A DNA stretch of 27,762 bases, taken from Choristocarpus tenellus KU-1152. Taxonomy: Eukaryota; Phaeophyceae. The position numbers and the translations under genes were made by a program. The stretch lies in assembly GCA_964200185.2 (NCBI GenBank), contig CAXNAD020000138.1, positions 1 to 27,762 on the forward strand, given 5' to 3'. The notes under the pieces were generated by a model that ran no database searches, had not been told where the DNA came from, and worked only from the letters and a program-made list of their open reading frames with translations. Below, piece after piece: positions 9,177 through 20,975 of the stretch (the stretch's first letter is position 1; every line of letters begins with the position of its first letter).

Positions 9177-12100
9177 ATGTCAGGAAGCATCACTACACTT
9201 GGAGGGAGTGACGTCGGACAGGGATCTCATAATACAGATATGAAATACGTCGAGGTAATGCGACTTGTCCGGGAGGTACCCAAGGTAAGCTGTATGGTTC
9301 TTGCCGATCTCATAGATTCTCATTGTATGGGAACCCAACTCTGACGATCGTAGTAAGTAACCTTGGCGATGCTCGCAAAGTACACATTAAGACTTGAGGA
9401 GGAAGGGGAGAACGCCACAGTTTTTGCCCTGAATGGCCGCTAGGCCTGTCACGGATTCGTCTTCCACAAAATAAGCAAAAATATGAACGAAGAAACGTCG
9501 TCACCGTTGAGCCTAGGATCCCATCCTGTCAAGGTATTTCGAAGTTTGAATTGTATCCACGCGCGAAACTTCGCCTGGTGAATCGTTGGTGCACTTCGAT
9601 CTAGGAGGAGAGTATATGCCTTCGATTCTGGACAGCATGACCGGTCCAGGCATCGGTCTATTAATCGCGACTGCCTGCTTGTCTCACGATTGCACCTCTC
9701 GTTGACTTGCCCTCAATCCTCTTTGCGCCTTTACGAACAGATCATCCTAACGAGCCCTTTCCCGCAACCTCCATATCTACTCCATGTAGACATCTCTATA
9801 CGACCATGTCCTAGCAACGAGGATGGAAAGGCTGCTTGTATCCAAGAGAATCGGTGCAAGTGACCAAATCTTTCAGGAACATGGAATCAGCTTAATTGAA
9901 ACCCTCAATGAGTTCACAAGGTTTGTCATATTCCCTTTCCGCCACCCGGCGTAGAGAGACACGTGACAAGAAGATACTTGCCCACCCTCCCTCTCTAGAC
10001 TAAATCACACCACTGCAGGATGACCATCATCACTCATAGCTTGCTCTTGTCCTCCAACTCTCTTCCTTTCCTTCGCATCAAAACTCCTTCTAGACCGGGT
10101 ACATGCCAGTTTACGTCAATGGCTCACCAGCTCCTTGGGGGTCATGTGCACCATGGGTTCAGGCCAGACATTGAACTCAGGTAGCAAATAGTGTCCACTG
10201 TGTGAGTATTAAGACTCTAGGAGAGGGAATATGCAGGATGTGGAATTGCCCTGTCAGAAATAGAAAGGAATGATATGATTGGAAAGATCTGAGGGGAGTA
10301 GAAGAGCTTGGCTTTGTACTCTTGGCTCACACTTCAACAATGGCACTTTGAGCTATGTTGATCCAATGGAATGGCCATGACAAGATGCTAAGAGGTTAAA
10401 CTCTTGCAGAAGTTGTGTCGTTGACTGTTATTTAGAGGAATTCTATGTGGACAAACCAATGAATTGAGGAAAAAACAATAGCACGTTATCACACATCAGA
10501 AAGTACTCCATCTTTCCAAGATATATTATGTGTGGATTAATTGTGCTAAGGTGGCTAACAATGGCTGGGGAAGAGGATACTCTTCAAGGGTAAAAAATGT
10601 TAAGTACCTCAAAACCAACACGAGTTTTAACCCATTTGGAAGGATAATGGCGGGTGAATGATGTCAGAGTATGTATCCACAGATGTTAGAACAACGAAAG
10701 TGGTGAGCATAAAGTATGGTATGCAATATTTTCCAGGGAGTCTCTAACCTACCAACATAGACAACGCATTGCCACTCTGTCTTGTATCTTCATAGAGTTG
10801 CCCCTCTAGTAGTTCCCTAAAACTACTCAGTTGATAGCGTTTCTGAAATCACGATACTACGGTACCTTTGTCAACCTTGTTACTCCTTGCACAGGAAACT
10901 TGCAGTTTCTCATATCCAAAATAATGGCGAGGCCTTCCAAGCTTTCCTCGGAAACTGCAATGCTCGAACCAGAGCCCAAAAGAAGGTAGGCATCCCATCG
11001 CTACTTGAAGCACTTCACTGTCCCGTATCAATCTATACTTTCTTGTGACCTTCAAGGAGGGAGGACAGGTAGACTGCAGTGTTAGCTGATGGGTGATAGG
11101 TTGTTTTCTACAAAGATAAAGTTATCGATTGTCAAGGCCTAGGAGGAAGGAAGGGGTGGTAGCTTGAGTATTGATCTGTCTGGGATCCCAGAAATGTTGG
11201 ATGATGTCTGGTTATGGATGGCAGTCACTTGTGTGACTGACCAGGAGCTTTCAACTCTATCACAGACAAATATACATGTAAAACATAATAATGCCTGTGC
11301 ACTATGGTTACCACCAGTAACCACCAGTTAAAAAAGAGAAAAAAAAAATAGTTTGTCAATTAAATCTTCTGTAAAGTGAAGATAGAATTTTACACATCTG
11401 ATATACTCCCAGTACCTTGGAATAACTATATCTCTCCCTAGTTTGCACTGAATCCACAAACAAAGACAATTCGTACCTCCCCCAGCCCTAAGCACAGGCT
11501 CTTCCTTATCAATTGGTGTGTTACTACTTCTTCAATCTTCACTACCTCACAGAACTTATTCCACCCCTAAAGGACAAGCTGTGCCTCCTAGCAAGATGGA
11601 GGGAATGAATACCATCCCCCACTAATGTTCAATTCAAAAATATTTTACAGAGGTCTTACCAGTTACCACAACCCAGTCAGTTGTACAGCCTCATTCCTGC
11701 AGGTATTTGAATTCCTTAATTTCCTCTTCCCATTGTTCCTAATGTATATATACCTCGCACTTGCATTCAAAAAATATATAAAATATAAAAATGTGATTTG
11801 AACCTTGTCATGCCAGTTCAAATCGCATCTTTTACAAAGGGGTACCCTTCCACCTCCAACAATATGAGCTGCAGGGGTAAAAAAAAAATAAAGCGAGGGA
11901 TGATCGCATCGTCAACCAACCCAGTCATCGGTCAAAACATATACAATTGCCCCCATTGAATAACACGATCATGCGCGGACATAAATGTGCAATCACCAGG
12001 AGTTACTAAGCCTTACTCACCAATTGAGCCGTCTCACCAATTGTGCCGTCTTCTCACTCAGTCATTAACATTGATAATCTTCACCCCCTGCTTGTCAACA

Positions 12101-14338
12101 AGAAAGCCTTTCACATCCCTGTCCCATCATACTTTGAATATTCAAACTTGAAAGTGCTTCCAATTCCTGACTAACTAATTCTTCATGTCTGTTCCCGTCT
12201 CATATAACTCTGCATTCTTCTCACTCTTCACAGATACAATATATTCCACATGTCCCTCCTTGACCCCTAAGCTCTGTCCATACAAAACACTCACACCCTG
12301 TCTCTCCTACATGTCTACACCCCGCTATTAAAGTAGTGCTACTCACTCAGTCACTCAGTCACTCACTCACTCACTCACTCACTCACTCACTCACCTCTCA
12401 TCACTCCCCAACGTTTAGGTTGGTGGGACATCAACTACCATCCCTGATTTCGTGAAGAGGATGAGCTGTATCTCCACAGACGGCAATCATCTTACCCTGC
12501 AAGCACTCGCAAGCATTTTTAATGTAAGGGACTGGGATGGAGGATATCAGAAAGAGGGGTAGAGGCTGATACACCAGAAGGCAGAATAGGTGGATTGTAT
12601 ACTTGCAACACCTCACCACGTAGTGATCCACACACACATAGTACACAAATTCTGAACCAAACACGATTGAGTGGATAACAGTTGAGTAAGAATATGTATT
12701 CCAAGCACAGTTATGGATGGCAAACGAGCCAAAGTATCTTAGAGGGTAGAGCCGCGTCCATTTGGGGGTAATAATCCAATGTTGCAATTTTGATGTAATA
12801 TTGGGCATAGTGTTTGTTAGGAAGTGTCAACATCCATGTTGTGGTCACGCCTTTTCATATCGTATACATTTTACCTACTCTGAAACATTTTGGAGTAGGA
12901 AAACGTCATAAAAAAATCTATGGGAAGCCAAGCCCCAAATGGACAAACAGGGCAAAGCTCGTACCCTCTAAGATACTTTGGATTTAAAAAAGATAATTTA
13001 ACTCAAACGACAGTGTATTGTGCTGCTTACAGAGTACTCCACCTTGTCGTTGCACATGGAAATTCACTTCTACTATTTCACGACCTTTCTCGTTTTCTTC
13101 TCCTACCTTTTCAGCAGTTTTTGTCTCCTCGATCGGCTATTTCCTTTTGTGCGGTTTGTTGACGACCCTGAGCATTTGTTCTACTCTTTATGACCGTTTT
13201 TCCATTTTTCCCTCCACAGTCACTCCCTTTGAAAATAAAAAATTATAACTTATGGTCACGTTTTGACACCGTTTTCTTCTATCTGTTTTGTTCGACCACC
13301 GACTTTGACTCAACTGTTTTCCGAGGCAAATTTAGGATCGTACTACATGCTTCCAAAGCGTTTTGGCATTATGCGAGCCTGTTTCTGTTTATGTCAACTT
13401 CCCTGATCTTTTTGGCTTCCACCCTAGATATCTCTCTACCCATTTGTGGCCCATCCATGTGGATCAATCTATGTAATTCCAGACCTTGATATATTACTCA
13501 AACGACAAAAGCCTTCACTATTCCAACTTAGTCCAATGTTTGCACTCAATAATAATAATTTGCTCAGTGGTCTGAGATGTCATGCTGTTGAAGTATGTAT
13601 TGTACGTGATCACGTTTTGCCCAATATATATGCCTCTTCTTGTACGATGTAAGTCTACATCAAGTTCGTATGCTACTGATCAATCTGGGTTAATATATGT
13701 TAGCCTTTCCTGTGAGACCAATAACAGTTGTGATGTGGTGTGCCCTAAAAGTAGGAGTAGAACAAACCATATTATTCTTCAAGGCAGGAATCAGGGAGGT
13801 ATCACATTTTGGTGCCTTTGCACTGTGGTGCACTATATGTCAGCACTTTGAGTTGGATAGTAATGTGGAAGAAATGGTACATGACTGTCTGACTCACAGA
13901 AAAAGATAAGGATGAGAAATAGGGCTGTCCCATATTACGTGAATGGCATGATCATTGTGTACCTCTTAATCACATCTACTTGCAAGAGTATCTGCTCGAA
14001 GTAGGAGGTAATGTGTATTGATTGTTTTCCCTGGTCTGAACTATACCAGGCACAGGGCTGAATCAACCATGAATAAATGCAGCTCCTTAAACGACCCCTT
14101 TCTCCTTGTGTCAATTGTATGAAAGACGACAATTGGGGTGGTCTCGACCGGGGAGAAGCGTGAAACAACGGTAAGGATAATCAATCCTAACCCATGCACA
14201 AACCGGAGGGTTGAAGCAGATGAGGACAAGTTACCTGATTTGAGAGGCAGGGTCTTTTGGCTTCGGAACAATAGGTCTCACTATTGGAGTCTGGGCCTTT
14301 CATCTGCTGCAACACATGAAGAGGTACAAGTGAAATAG
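9177..14338 (+). CDS. OTU-family cysteine protease-like protein, six exons
   Basis: OTU proteins are usually deubiquitinating cysteine proteases. Exons: 9177-9284, 9790-9920, 10094-10180, 10895-10985, 12419-12523, 14126-14338. All five introns are GT-AG and keep frame; the summed CDS is 735 nt, 244 residues. Start: ATG at 9177, directly after an in-frame TAG; MSGSITTLGG is the N-terminus. OTU pattern in order: PGTCQFTSMAHQLLG (residues 81-95, nucleophile Cys84); ELRKLAVSHIQNNGEAFQAF, crossing the exon 3/4 junction; DFVKRM with DGNHLTLQALASIF (about 149-173), matching the usual Y-x3-M and WGDxxTLQAxA; IGVVS and VRIINP; then FWLRNNRSHYWSL with catalytic His226. The usual Asp of DGxC is Pro81, so activity is uncertain. 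Length is normal for a single-domain OTU protein. Intron 5 (12524-14125) contains a MITE. An alternative last exon at 13220-13489 (WHYASL) fits less well. Confidence 0.78.
12341..12394 (+). repeat. (ACTC)n microsatellite
   Basis: About 13 tetranucleotide units, with two interrupted by CAGTC. It ends some 24 bases before the inferred acceptor (TTTAG, 12414-12418) of OTU exon 5 and provides pyrimidine-rich sequence there. Confidence 0.9.
12726..12980 (+). mobile_element. MITE family A, copy 2, in OTU intron
   Basis: Left GAGCCAAAGTATCTTAGAGG, right CCCTCTAAGATACTTTGG. The interior matches the 7037 copy (CGCGTCCATTTGGGGG, ATTTTGGAGTAGGAAAA, CCCCAAATGGACAAACAGGG). It has no ORF. It lies inside the inferred intron 12524-14125. 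The target duplication is not clear. Confidence 0.85.
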
Positions 14339-15335
14339 GCTTAGGGCCAAATATACAACTAGTTGTTTGGGGCAAACTCATTGAAGTGTGCGCAGTATAG
14401 CACATGGTGTGGTAATGTTCTACATTGGCACACTCACTCAAGACTCATGCCATAACATGGATATTTTACTCTATCCTCTTCTAGTTTCCTCAGCAATTCC
14501 GTATGCTATATGCTGGTAGTGTACCTAAACCCTTGGTCTTTGCAAGAAAAGTGCAATTTGTTGCCATTATTGTTGAGTTGTCCTATTATCATAATGGCTC
14601 GTAGCACTTTGAAGCACACCATGTACTACTCTTGGGTACTTCCTACTAGGTTAGTCAAGCAGCATGCTGCAGATTCTACCATAAAGGCACAGGTGATTCC
14701 GCTCAACTGGGTTCTCCTTCCATGTTGCTCTTCATTTGGTTGAGTCAAAGTAAATGAGAGATGCCCAGTTTTTGGCCGTTTCCAATATATAACCAGTTTA
14801 TCGCGTTTGTTATGATTTACCAATATATTATGAATGAAGATGAATATTTGATTTGAGAAGGTTGATTTCTCTATTTTTTTGGAACTCTTCGACACAATGT
14901 GGAAAACATTCTACAGGCATTTGTAAAATATGCTAAATTTCGCACGTATTTGAACGCATCCTTAAAATGAACTATCGATACCTCTCGTTTGTTTGACTCG
15001 GTGTGTTCTCAGTTGGCGACTATATTTATGAGGTCCCGTCTTGTGCAACACGGACATACTTCAAAGTATTGATCGTCGGATAATCTTTCAATAAGGGTCT
15101 GTGAAGGTTCTGTCTTCCGATATATATATTTTGTTTTTTTGCAGGGTGCATCAAACTCGGCCACTGTTTAAAAATGTTGGAATCTCTTCTACAGCAAAAT
15201 ATCAATAAATTCATTGTCCAAAATATGTGAATAGTGTTCTTGGTTACTCCTAAATGTAATGTTGTGTAAGGTCAGTCTTGAGGTTGTGGTATAGTGGAAC
15301 TTGAATAACAGAGTATTTATTACAGGTATTTTGAA
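14339..15335. other. about 1 kb downstream of OTU gene, no confident gene
   Basis: Contains an ATG ORF at 14510-14743 (77 codons) with a possible donor at 14649 (ACTAG|GTTAGT), which might be a first exon of the next gene. Several minus-strand ORFs look like chance. No repeats shared with the rest of the window. Confidence 0.35.
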
Positions 15336-15454
15336 CATGCACACTCTGGACAGCTACATGCCATCACCACCCAATCCGCACCCTCCTCCTTCCTTCTCTT
15401 TATACCTCTGTATCCCCATTGTCCTGGTGGAAGCTTACCGAGGCAGAGAAAACC

Positions 15455-16737
15455 ATGCTCAGCAGATCTCAGCACCCCCCTCGTGATGTCCTTCCCACCA
15501 TCAATGATGAGAGCATGGGGGGAACAAGTGAAGGGAATATCGAATCAGGGATAACCACTTGTGCACTTGAAGGTGCAGGCATTGGAGGAGACTTGGGGGC
15601 AACTGGAGCAGTGAAGATGAGCAAAAACGTTGAACAGGAAGAGGTGGTGTCATCACACACCTCCACCAAGCCAACGGAACCATGTAAGGCTAGGGTCAGG
15701 GCGAAGGAGAGGGTTAAAAAGGAGATCCTCGACAACGCACTAGCAAGGCGGGAAGCCCGAGTATGCCAGTTTAAGGACAGGCAGAGGAGGGTTAGGGACA
15801 TGATCAAATGCACAATCCGGGAGAAGACCAGCAGAGTGAATCCAGTTATCCTTCCCGAGGGAGCATGTGCCTGGAAAGGTGCAGGGGCAGAGGGGGGGAC
15901 GGCCACAGAGAACAGAGCCAAGGCGGCCAACCCCTTCCAGGGTGAAGGTCTAGCTTCAATGACAACAGGCTTGAATGGGACAGAAAGGCCAATGACAAAT
16001 GGTGGTGGAGTAGGAAACAGTGAAGGTGAGATCTGATTCAAAGGGGGAAGACTCAGTAGCAGTAGTGACTAGGGCAGGGGTGGTGTGGAGAGGTTGGCAT
16101 GGAGATGTGTGGAGGTGTGTCGATGAGGGCATTCTGACTGTGGCATGTAAACAAACAATATCGAGATAGGAGATGGCAGTTTGATATGGCTACATTGGCA
16201 ACCTTCTCATGAGCTATACCTCCAAACTCCTTTGGGAGGAATATGCCTTTTACATTATTGATGATATTTATGGTACATTTTCTGATCTAAGCATCTATTC
16301 ACACCGACTGACCCTTCTCCACTCTGTATCACACTCTTAACCCATTACCATCACCCACGGTAATGGCCATTTACAGATCATCTTGGAGCAACTGGTTTGA
16401 GAATGGATGAAGATGAAGATGAGGTTGTAGTTGGAACCTGGTCATGGACTAAGACATTGCAACCAAGAACTAACCGAGCCGAACGGAAAGATCCAATACA
16501 GCAAACTATCCATGGGGCAGTGTCAGCTGTCTTAGGAAGGTGGCAGGTGCGATTGACATAATAAACAAGAAGGTGGACGTTTATTGCAGGGTCTCTTTCT
16601 GGATAACTCCAGTTGCCAAGACTACGCCCACACCAATTGAACATAACGACAAAAATGACACTGCCCGTGAATTTGGTCATGATATATTGAGATATTTACC
16701 AATGGATTCACGTATGAAATTTGAAATTGTGGCGTAG
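15455..16737 (+). CDS. unrecognised three-exon protein, about 293 residues
   Basis: I do not recognise the family. Exons: 15455-16025, 16377-16539, 16590-16737. Donors are GAAG|GTGAGA and GAAG|GTGGCA; acceptors are CATTTACAG and TTTATTGCAG. The phases match across both introns (351 and 50 bp), and the spliced frame runs to a TAG. The N-terminal part is Gly/Thr-rich. Residues about 75-125 are strongly basic and probably helical (KARVRAKERVKKEILDNALA onward). Exon 2 opens with an acidic patch (MDEDEDEVVVGTWSW). The C-terminus (FGHDILRYLPMDSRMKFEIV) faintly resembles the short BESS or MADF-associated helices of DNA-binding proteins; that is only a suggestion. The ATG at 15455 is the first in frame, but the frame is open back to 15336 behind a pyrimidine-rich tract, so an upstream exon may exist. 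Confidence 0.5.
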
Positions 16738-17814
16738 AGTTGGGTTGAACAAAAATTCACGAGAGTGCATTTCTTTATTTTTTTCTCAAAGATTGTGTTG
16801 CTGAATTTCTTGGAACTTATTAATCTTCTACCAATAGTATAGGGAAATATAGTGTGTAGGGTTCTGGGTACCAAAAAAATAGTGTGTAAGGGGTATTTCG
16901 AGTTTTGAAGGGGAGAAAAAACAAGCAAAACGTCGTAAGAAACCTCATGAACCACGATGAAATCACTTTGATGAACTATGTTCTATCATTCAACAGCTTT
17001 GCACAGACGTGGGAAATGACTGTGCCCATCGACCTGCAGTTGAGTCCATACACTCACAATCCCATCCCCACCCTAACCCAAACACACATTTGAATGCTTG
17101 TCTCTTCTGGGATCACGTGAAGGTCGTGGAGGAGATGGGCTTGTCTCAGAAATCTAGGGTGATGTCATCATCTCCGCAGCCCCCTACCCAGTACAATCAA
17201 TCGTTTAAGATACTGGATGGCGGTGTCTATTGCTGCGGATGGGAACAACAAGAGTGGTCGCCAAGCTGTGCTGCTACTGTCCATGGCAATTACCGCAGTG
17301 ACAGAAGTGATGGAAGTAGGGGTAGGCTTGGAGATATTTGTGTGGATAGTAGGCAGTGGAGTTCTAGTGATGAAAGTCAAAATTGGAGTGGCATTCACAA
17401 CTACTAGTAGTTCTAGAGGATTGAGCCATAGGGTCCACTGCCGGAAAGGGGGGACAAGGAGAACCAAAAGACGAGGCATGACTTACATATGAAGTACAAC
17501 GGATAATACTTTGATTGGTCACTTGTCACGGGGCACGAAAGGGTTTATGGAAAGGGGTAGATGGGAAAAAATGGGGGAAATATGATGATAGCTTGATAGT
17601 ATGTCATTCAGTGGGAAGAAGGCATAGTATATTTTTCTGGTGGGGGACAAAGTCAAATCGGCTTGCTCCAACAAAAGGTCCTTGCCATGTGCAAAGAGGA
17701 AATGTTGTGGTTTCGTGTCTTTAAATATGCTGTGTAGTCTTACTAGCGAATGAAAGATGGTATTTAGAATCATTTTCTGTAGGTGATGCACAATAGGTTT
17801 ATTAAGTAACGGGT
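16738..17814. other. stretch with weak exon-like ORFs only
   Basis: A plus frame at 16905-17037 reads like protein (NHDEITLMNYVLSFNSFAQT). Another plus frame at 17217-17492 has a hydrophobic run (VGLEIFVWIVGSGVLVM) followed by a basic tail. A possible acceptor (ATCATCTCCGCAG) precedes 17181. I could not join these into one model, and overlapping ORFs on both strands make them unreliable. Confidence 0.25.
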
Positions 17815-18366
17815 CTACAAGGTGCCTTGTTGTTCCCTATGCATGTGGCGATATGCTAGAGAGATGTGAAGTGGGAAAACAGGTTTGTAGTCACATTTGT
17901 TTGGTCCAATTAGGCAGCGATTGGAACTTATTGGAGGCTCAGGGGTTGTAATCTGAGACCCTGGGCCACCATGGGTAATAAGTGGAGTTGAGCAGGTACA
18001 ACGATACCTGTATCTTGGGATGGAAGTGAGAGATGACGGTGTCTTTCCTGCACTATACGAGTCACCAGAAATGAGGTAGTCACAGATTCCATATGGCTGC
18101 CACTGTATTTTGAAGGTGGAAATGTAGGGATAGAGCAGACCAAGAAGGTTGCACCCCGCAGTTATATGTATATATATTGTGCTGCTGTGTTCTGTCCCTC
18201 TAGGGATAATACATGAGGGTTGGACTACTTGTACGGTGCTTATCGCTAAGAGATACAGTGCGTATGAGAATGCTGACGATTGATTTAGAGTTTTTCTGCC
18301 TGTGCTCTGCTCCTCAATATTTCTCTTTGCCAGACTGGGGGCAGGATTCTTCTCCAAGAAGCACAT
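17815..18366 (-). CDS. hypothetical ORF, 183 codons
   Basis: This ATG-initiated minus-strand ORF has no recognisable domain, signal peptide or clear membrane segment. The N-terminus is MCFLEKNPAPSLAKRNIEEQ. Cysteines cluster in the C-terminal half. No long ORF competes on the plus strand. An open frame of this length can occur by chance in a window this size, so I rate it low. Confidence 0.3.
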   Translation of the reverse strand: MCFLEKNPAPSLAKRNIEEQSTGRKTLNQSSAFSYALYLLAISTVQVVQPSCIIPRGTEHSSTIYIHITAGCNLLGLLYPYISTFKIQWQPYGICDYLISGDSYSAGKTPSSLTSIPRYRYRCTCSTPLITHGGPGSQITTPEPPISSNRCLIGPNKCDYKPVFPLHISLAYRHMHREQQGTL

Positions 18367-18839
18367 GTTAACATTGCTTGGTATGAAGCAAATGGATAGA
18401 ACCTCATCACCCTAGGATGGCGATATTATGCTTCGAAACATGTTTAACTTCTTAATTGTTTCATTTATACCTGTGTGTCTCCATCGCTTCATTGTCGATC
18501 TGGGAGCAGTGTTGTTGTACTGATAGTAGGATATTATGAATGGTGATGTCTTTTCAATCGAGTGATTGTTGTTTGGTGGTGATTCTCCATGCACCATCTT
18601 TCTACATGAGCTGGTGTGAAAAGTGACTCTTGACATATATTAAGTTGCTATCATACTAATATATAGAAAACTGAAGCTCAACCACACTGGCGTGCTGTTG
18701 TCCTAGTTAAAGGGTGAACAACAATTCTTGTGTACACCTCCTCCTCACTCCATCATGAACTGGAGTTCCAGGTATGTATACGAATTCCTGTGTACTGGTG
18801 CGTGTGTTGTTTGTTTTTTAATGATGCATGGAGGGTAAA

Positions 18840-19159
18840 TTTTCTTGGATAAGTCGCAGTTGACCGGTACGGCAGAAAGTGTCAATGGCAATACCATGGG
18901 TTGGGCAGAGATGCTGCATAGTAACATGAGACAACCACGAAAAATTGCATTTGTAGTAGTTGTCAGGGGTGATAGTGACTCACTCCTTCATCGAACAACA
19001 GAGACTTACCAGAAACCATTTGGTTTGTTGTCTACAAAGTATTGTTCTTGTGATGGAATTTGTGATGGTGATGGTGAAGTTGTGTGCCCTAACAAGACTC
19101 TGGCCACCCCTCCAACTATTCGGAATACGATTATTATCAAGTCATTGTGTACCCAATAA
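18840..19159 (+). CDS. hypothetical ORF or exon
   Basis: A frame is open from after a TAA at about 18839 to a TAA at 19157-19159, with an ATG at 18896. It reads IAFVVVVRGDSDSLLH, then LLSTKYCSCDGICDGDGEVV, a hydrophobic strand followed by a short Cys/Asp-rich segment. A good splice donor (TTCCAG|GTATGT) lies upstream at about 18773 after a short ATG-led stretch (MNWSS), but no acceptor joins it cleanly in phase. Family unknown. Confidence 0.25.
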
Positions 19160-20209
19160 GTATGGCCTTGCATAAACGACAACGATACCCTTAGAATATA
19201 GTAGTTGTATAGTTTGTACTTTAAGCCATACATATATTATCACAGCTTTGTTGGGTATAAGCAGTTTGAGCCTTCTTGTTGTGTTTGTTGTGTTCTTTCT
19301 CCCACCTGACAATTTGTTCATGCTATCCGAGGGCATAAAGTATCATTAAAGGTTAAATCAATAATGTTCAGGACACGACACTATGAACGAACGTTGTGTT
19401 TAGCACTATAATGTATTTAATGACTTTACAACAAAGTACAGTAACACGCTGTGACCAGTAAGACTAAAAATACCACAGTACACAACAATGGCAAGTGTTA
19501 CGTCTGTATCACTCGATCGACTCGAAAACGTTACATTTGAGTAGATGTATGTGTCTTGCCTGTAACAACTCAGTCCAAAGCAGACAAATGGTAGCACTTG
19601 AGTATGCAAAAACATACACGGAGTGTATGTTTTAACACTAACTTCTTGTTTCACTGTTCAGGCTGGGAAACGTTGTTGAGTTCCCCATGCTAGCACACCA
19701 TAGGGCACGCACAAAAACGGATGGGAATCATCATGCGGTGGTCTCTTCTTTGTCACAATCACCGCTCAACAACAGTGGTCCGCTCTTGGTCTACTTCAGA
19801 AAAAGAAAATCTTGTGCATCCCTCAGGTATATTTTCCTCCCACTCTGCCCTGCTTAGTGCGCTCATAGGTCTTTCGTACTTTAAAGCAAACAAGGAATGG
19901 GCAACTCTCGCATGAGAAAAGCAAAATAGCAAGACAGGATAAAATGTCTAAATTTGCAAAAGGAAAGAAAAGATTCCTCTACCTCAACAACATAAATTCG
20001 ATCCTCGAAAATGTAAGTGAACCTGAGTGAGATTACAACAAGGGGGTGAGTTAACCCTCTCTTATCAGAGTGTGGATACAACCTCGTAAGAGTGTGATAA
20101 CTTGAAATTCCATGAACCCTACCTAGTCGAGCTAATGGACACACGGAGTGGGGGATGTGGCATATTGGAGTTCAATGATCAGCAAGTGATATAAATAGGT
20201 TGGACTCCG
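19160..20209. other. about 1 kb without a recognisable gene
   Basis: Only short ORFs on both strands (for example plus 19721-19915, minus 19881-20144), none with a domain. No mobile-element ends or RNA genes seen. Confidence 0.4.
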
Positions 20210-20425
20210 ATGTTATGTATCTCCTCGTCCTCCCGCATAGCATCTGCTCGAAGGCGGATGCATAACAGACTGCCCAGGATGCCAAGAAGGCCTCAGGTGC
20301 TTATTAGAAGATTAAAGGAATCTAGCCACACCTTGCATCAAAATTGTGTGGGGGACCATGCAGCAAGTGTACCCGTAATGTTTGGCATTCTGCTATATTG
20401 CATTGGTTTCCTAATATATGTGTAG
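20210..20425 (+). CDS. small ORF, basic with C-terminal membrane segment
   Basis: A 71-residue ATG-initiated ORF. The first 40 residues are very basic (ARRRMHNRLPRMPRRP). The last 18 form a single hydrophobic segment (VPVMFGILLYCIGFLIYV) that ends the protein, the layout of a tail-anchored membrane protein. I looked for likeness to small ER proteins such as Sec61 beta or RAMP4 and found only the general layout, not their motifs. MITE B copy 2 begins 13 bases downstream. It may be a chance ORF. Confidence 0.3.
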   Translation: MLCISSSSRIASARRRMHNRLPRMPRRPQVLIRRLKESSHTLHQNCVGDHAASVPVMFGILLYCIGFLIYV

Positions 20426-20437
20426 GGATGAATTCGT

Positions 20438-20620
20438 CTGGCTAAAAGTATCTGGGGGGGGTGGCGGCTGTCTATTTGGGGCTAATTTTATCATGTCGCA
20501 ATTTTGGGTGATTTGGTTGTATGGGTCGGATGGATATTTGTAAGTGCACTTCTCCTGGTTTTGGTACAAATAGACACTTTGGTGTAGCCGCTCCCCCACC
20601 CCCCAAGATACTTTGGGTCT
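20438..20620 (+). mobile_element. MITE family B, copy 2
   Basis: Left TGGCTAAAAGTATCTGGGGG, right CCCCCAAGATACTTTGGGTC. The interior aligns with the 2437-2618 copy (TGTCGCAATTTT, GGGTGATTTGGTTGTATGGG, GTAAGTGCACTT, TTTGGTGTAG). It has no ORF. Confidence 0.8.
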
Positions 20621-20975
20621 CTTCTTAGAAACTAGTGCAGTGTGTTTGAATACGTGCTACTACACTATACGATGAATGGCTTGCCCAAGTTGACCCTCCT
20701 CCACTTGACCCACTTAGTTGAGAAATCGGTGGGCCAGCAACAAATAGAATTGATTAGGAAAAGTTGGAAAATGGTGGGGGTGGTTCCGTGAGTACTGGGG
20801 GGTAATCCAGTCATGGGCTCCAAAAATAATTACCCGGTCGGACCAATTATTGCTAATAGTACATGGAAGGAACAGTGGGTGGCTCCCTCAATAGGGTGGG
20901 GGACGGTTCCTCGAGTGGGGGTGGTTCACTCGTACATGGAAAGGACTACAAGAACATTGGTTGGCGAAAAATGGA

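Noticed and set aside
8948-9211. 87-codon plus-strand ORF before the OTU gene
   Set aside because: It overlaps the first OTU exon in another frame, shows no domain, and an opposing minus ORF covers it.
13220-13489. Alternative last exon of the OTU gene containing WHYASL
   Set aside because: The acceptor and phase fit, but the segment before the His lacks the OTU strand pattern, whereas 14126-14338 supplies IGVVS, VRIINP and HYWSL with normal spacing.
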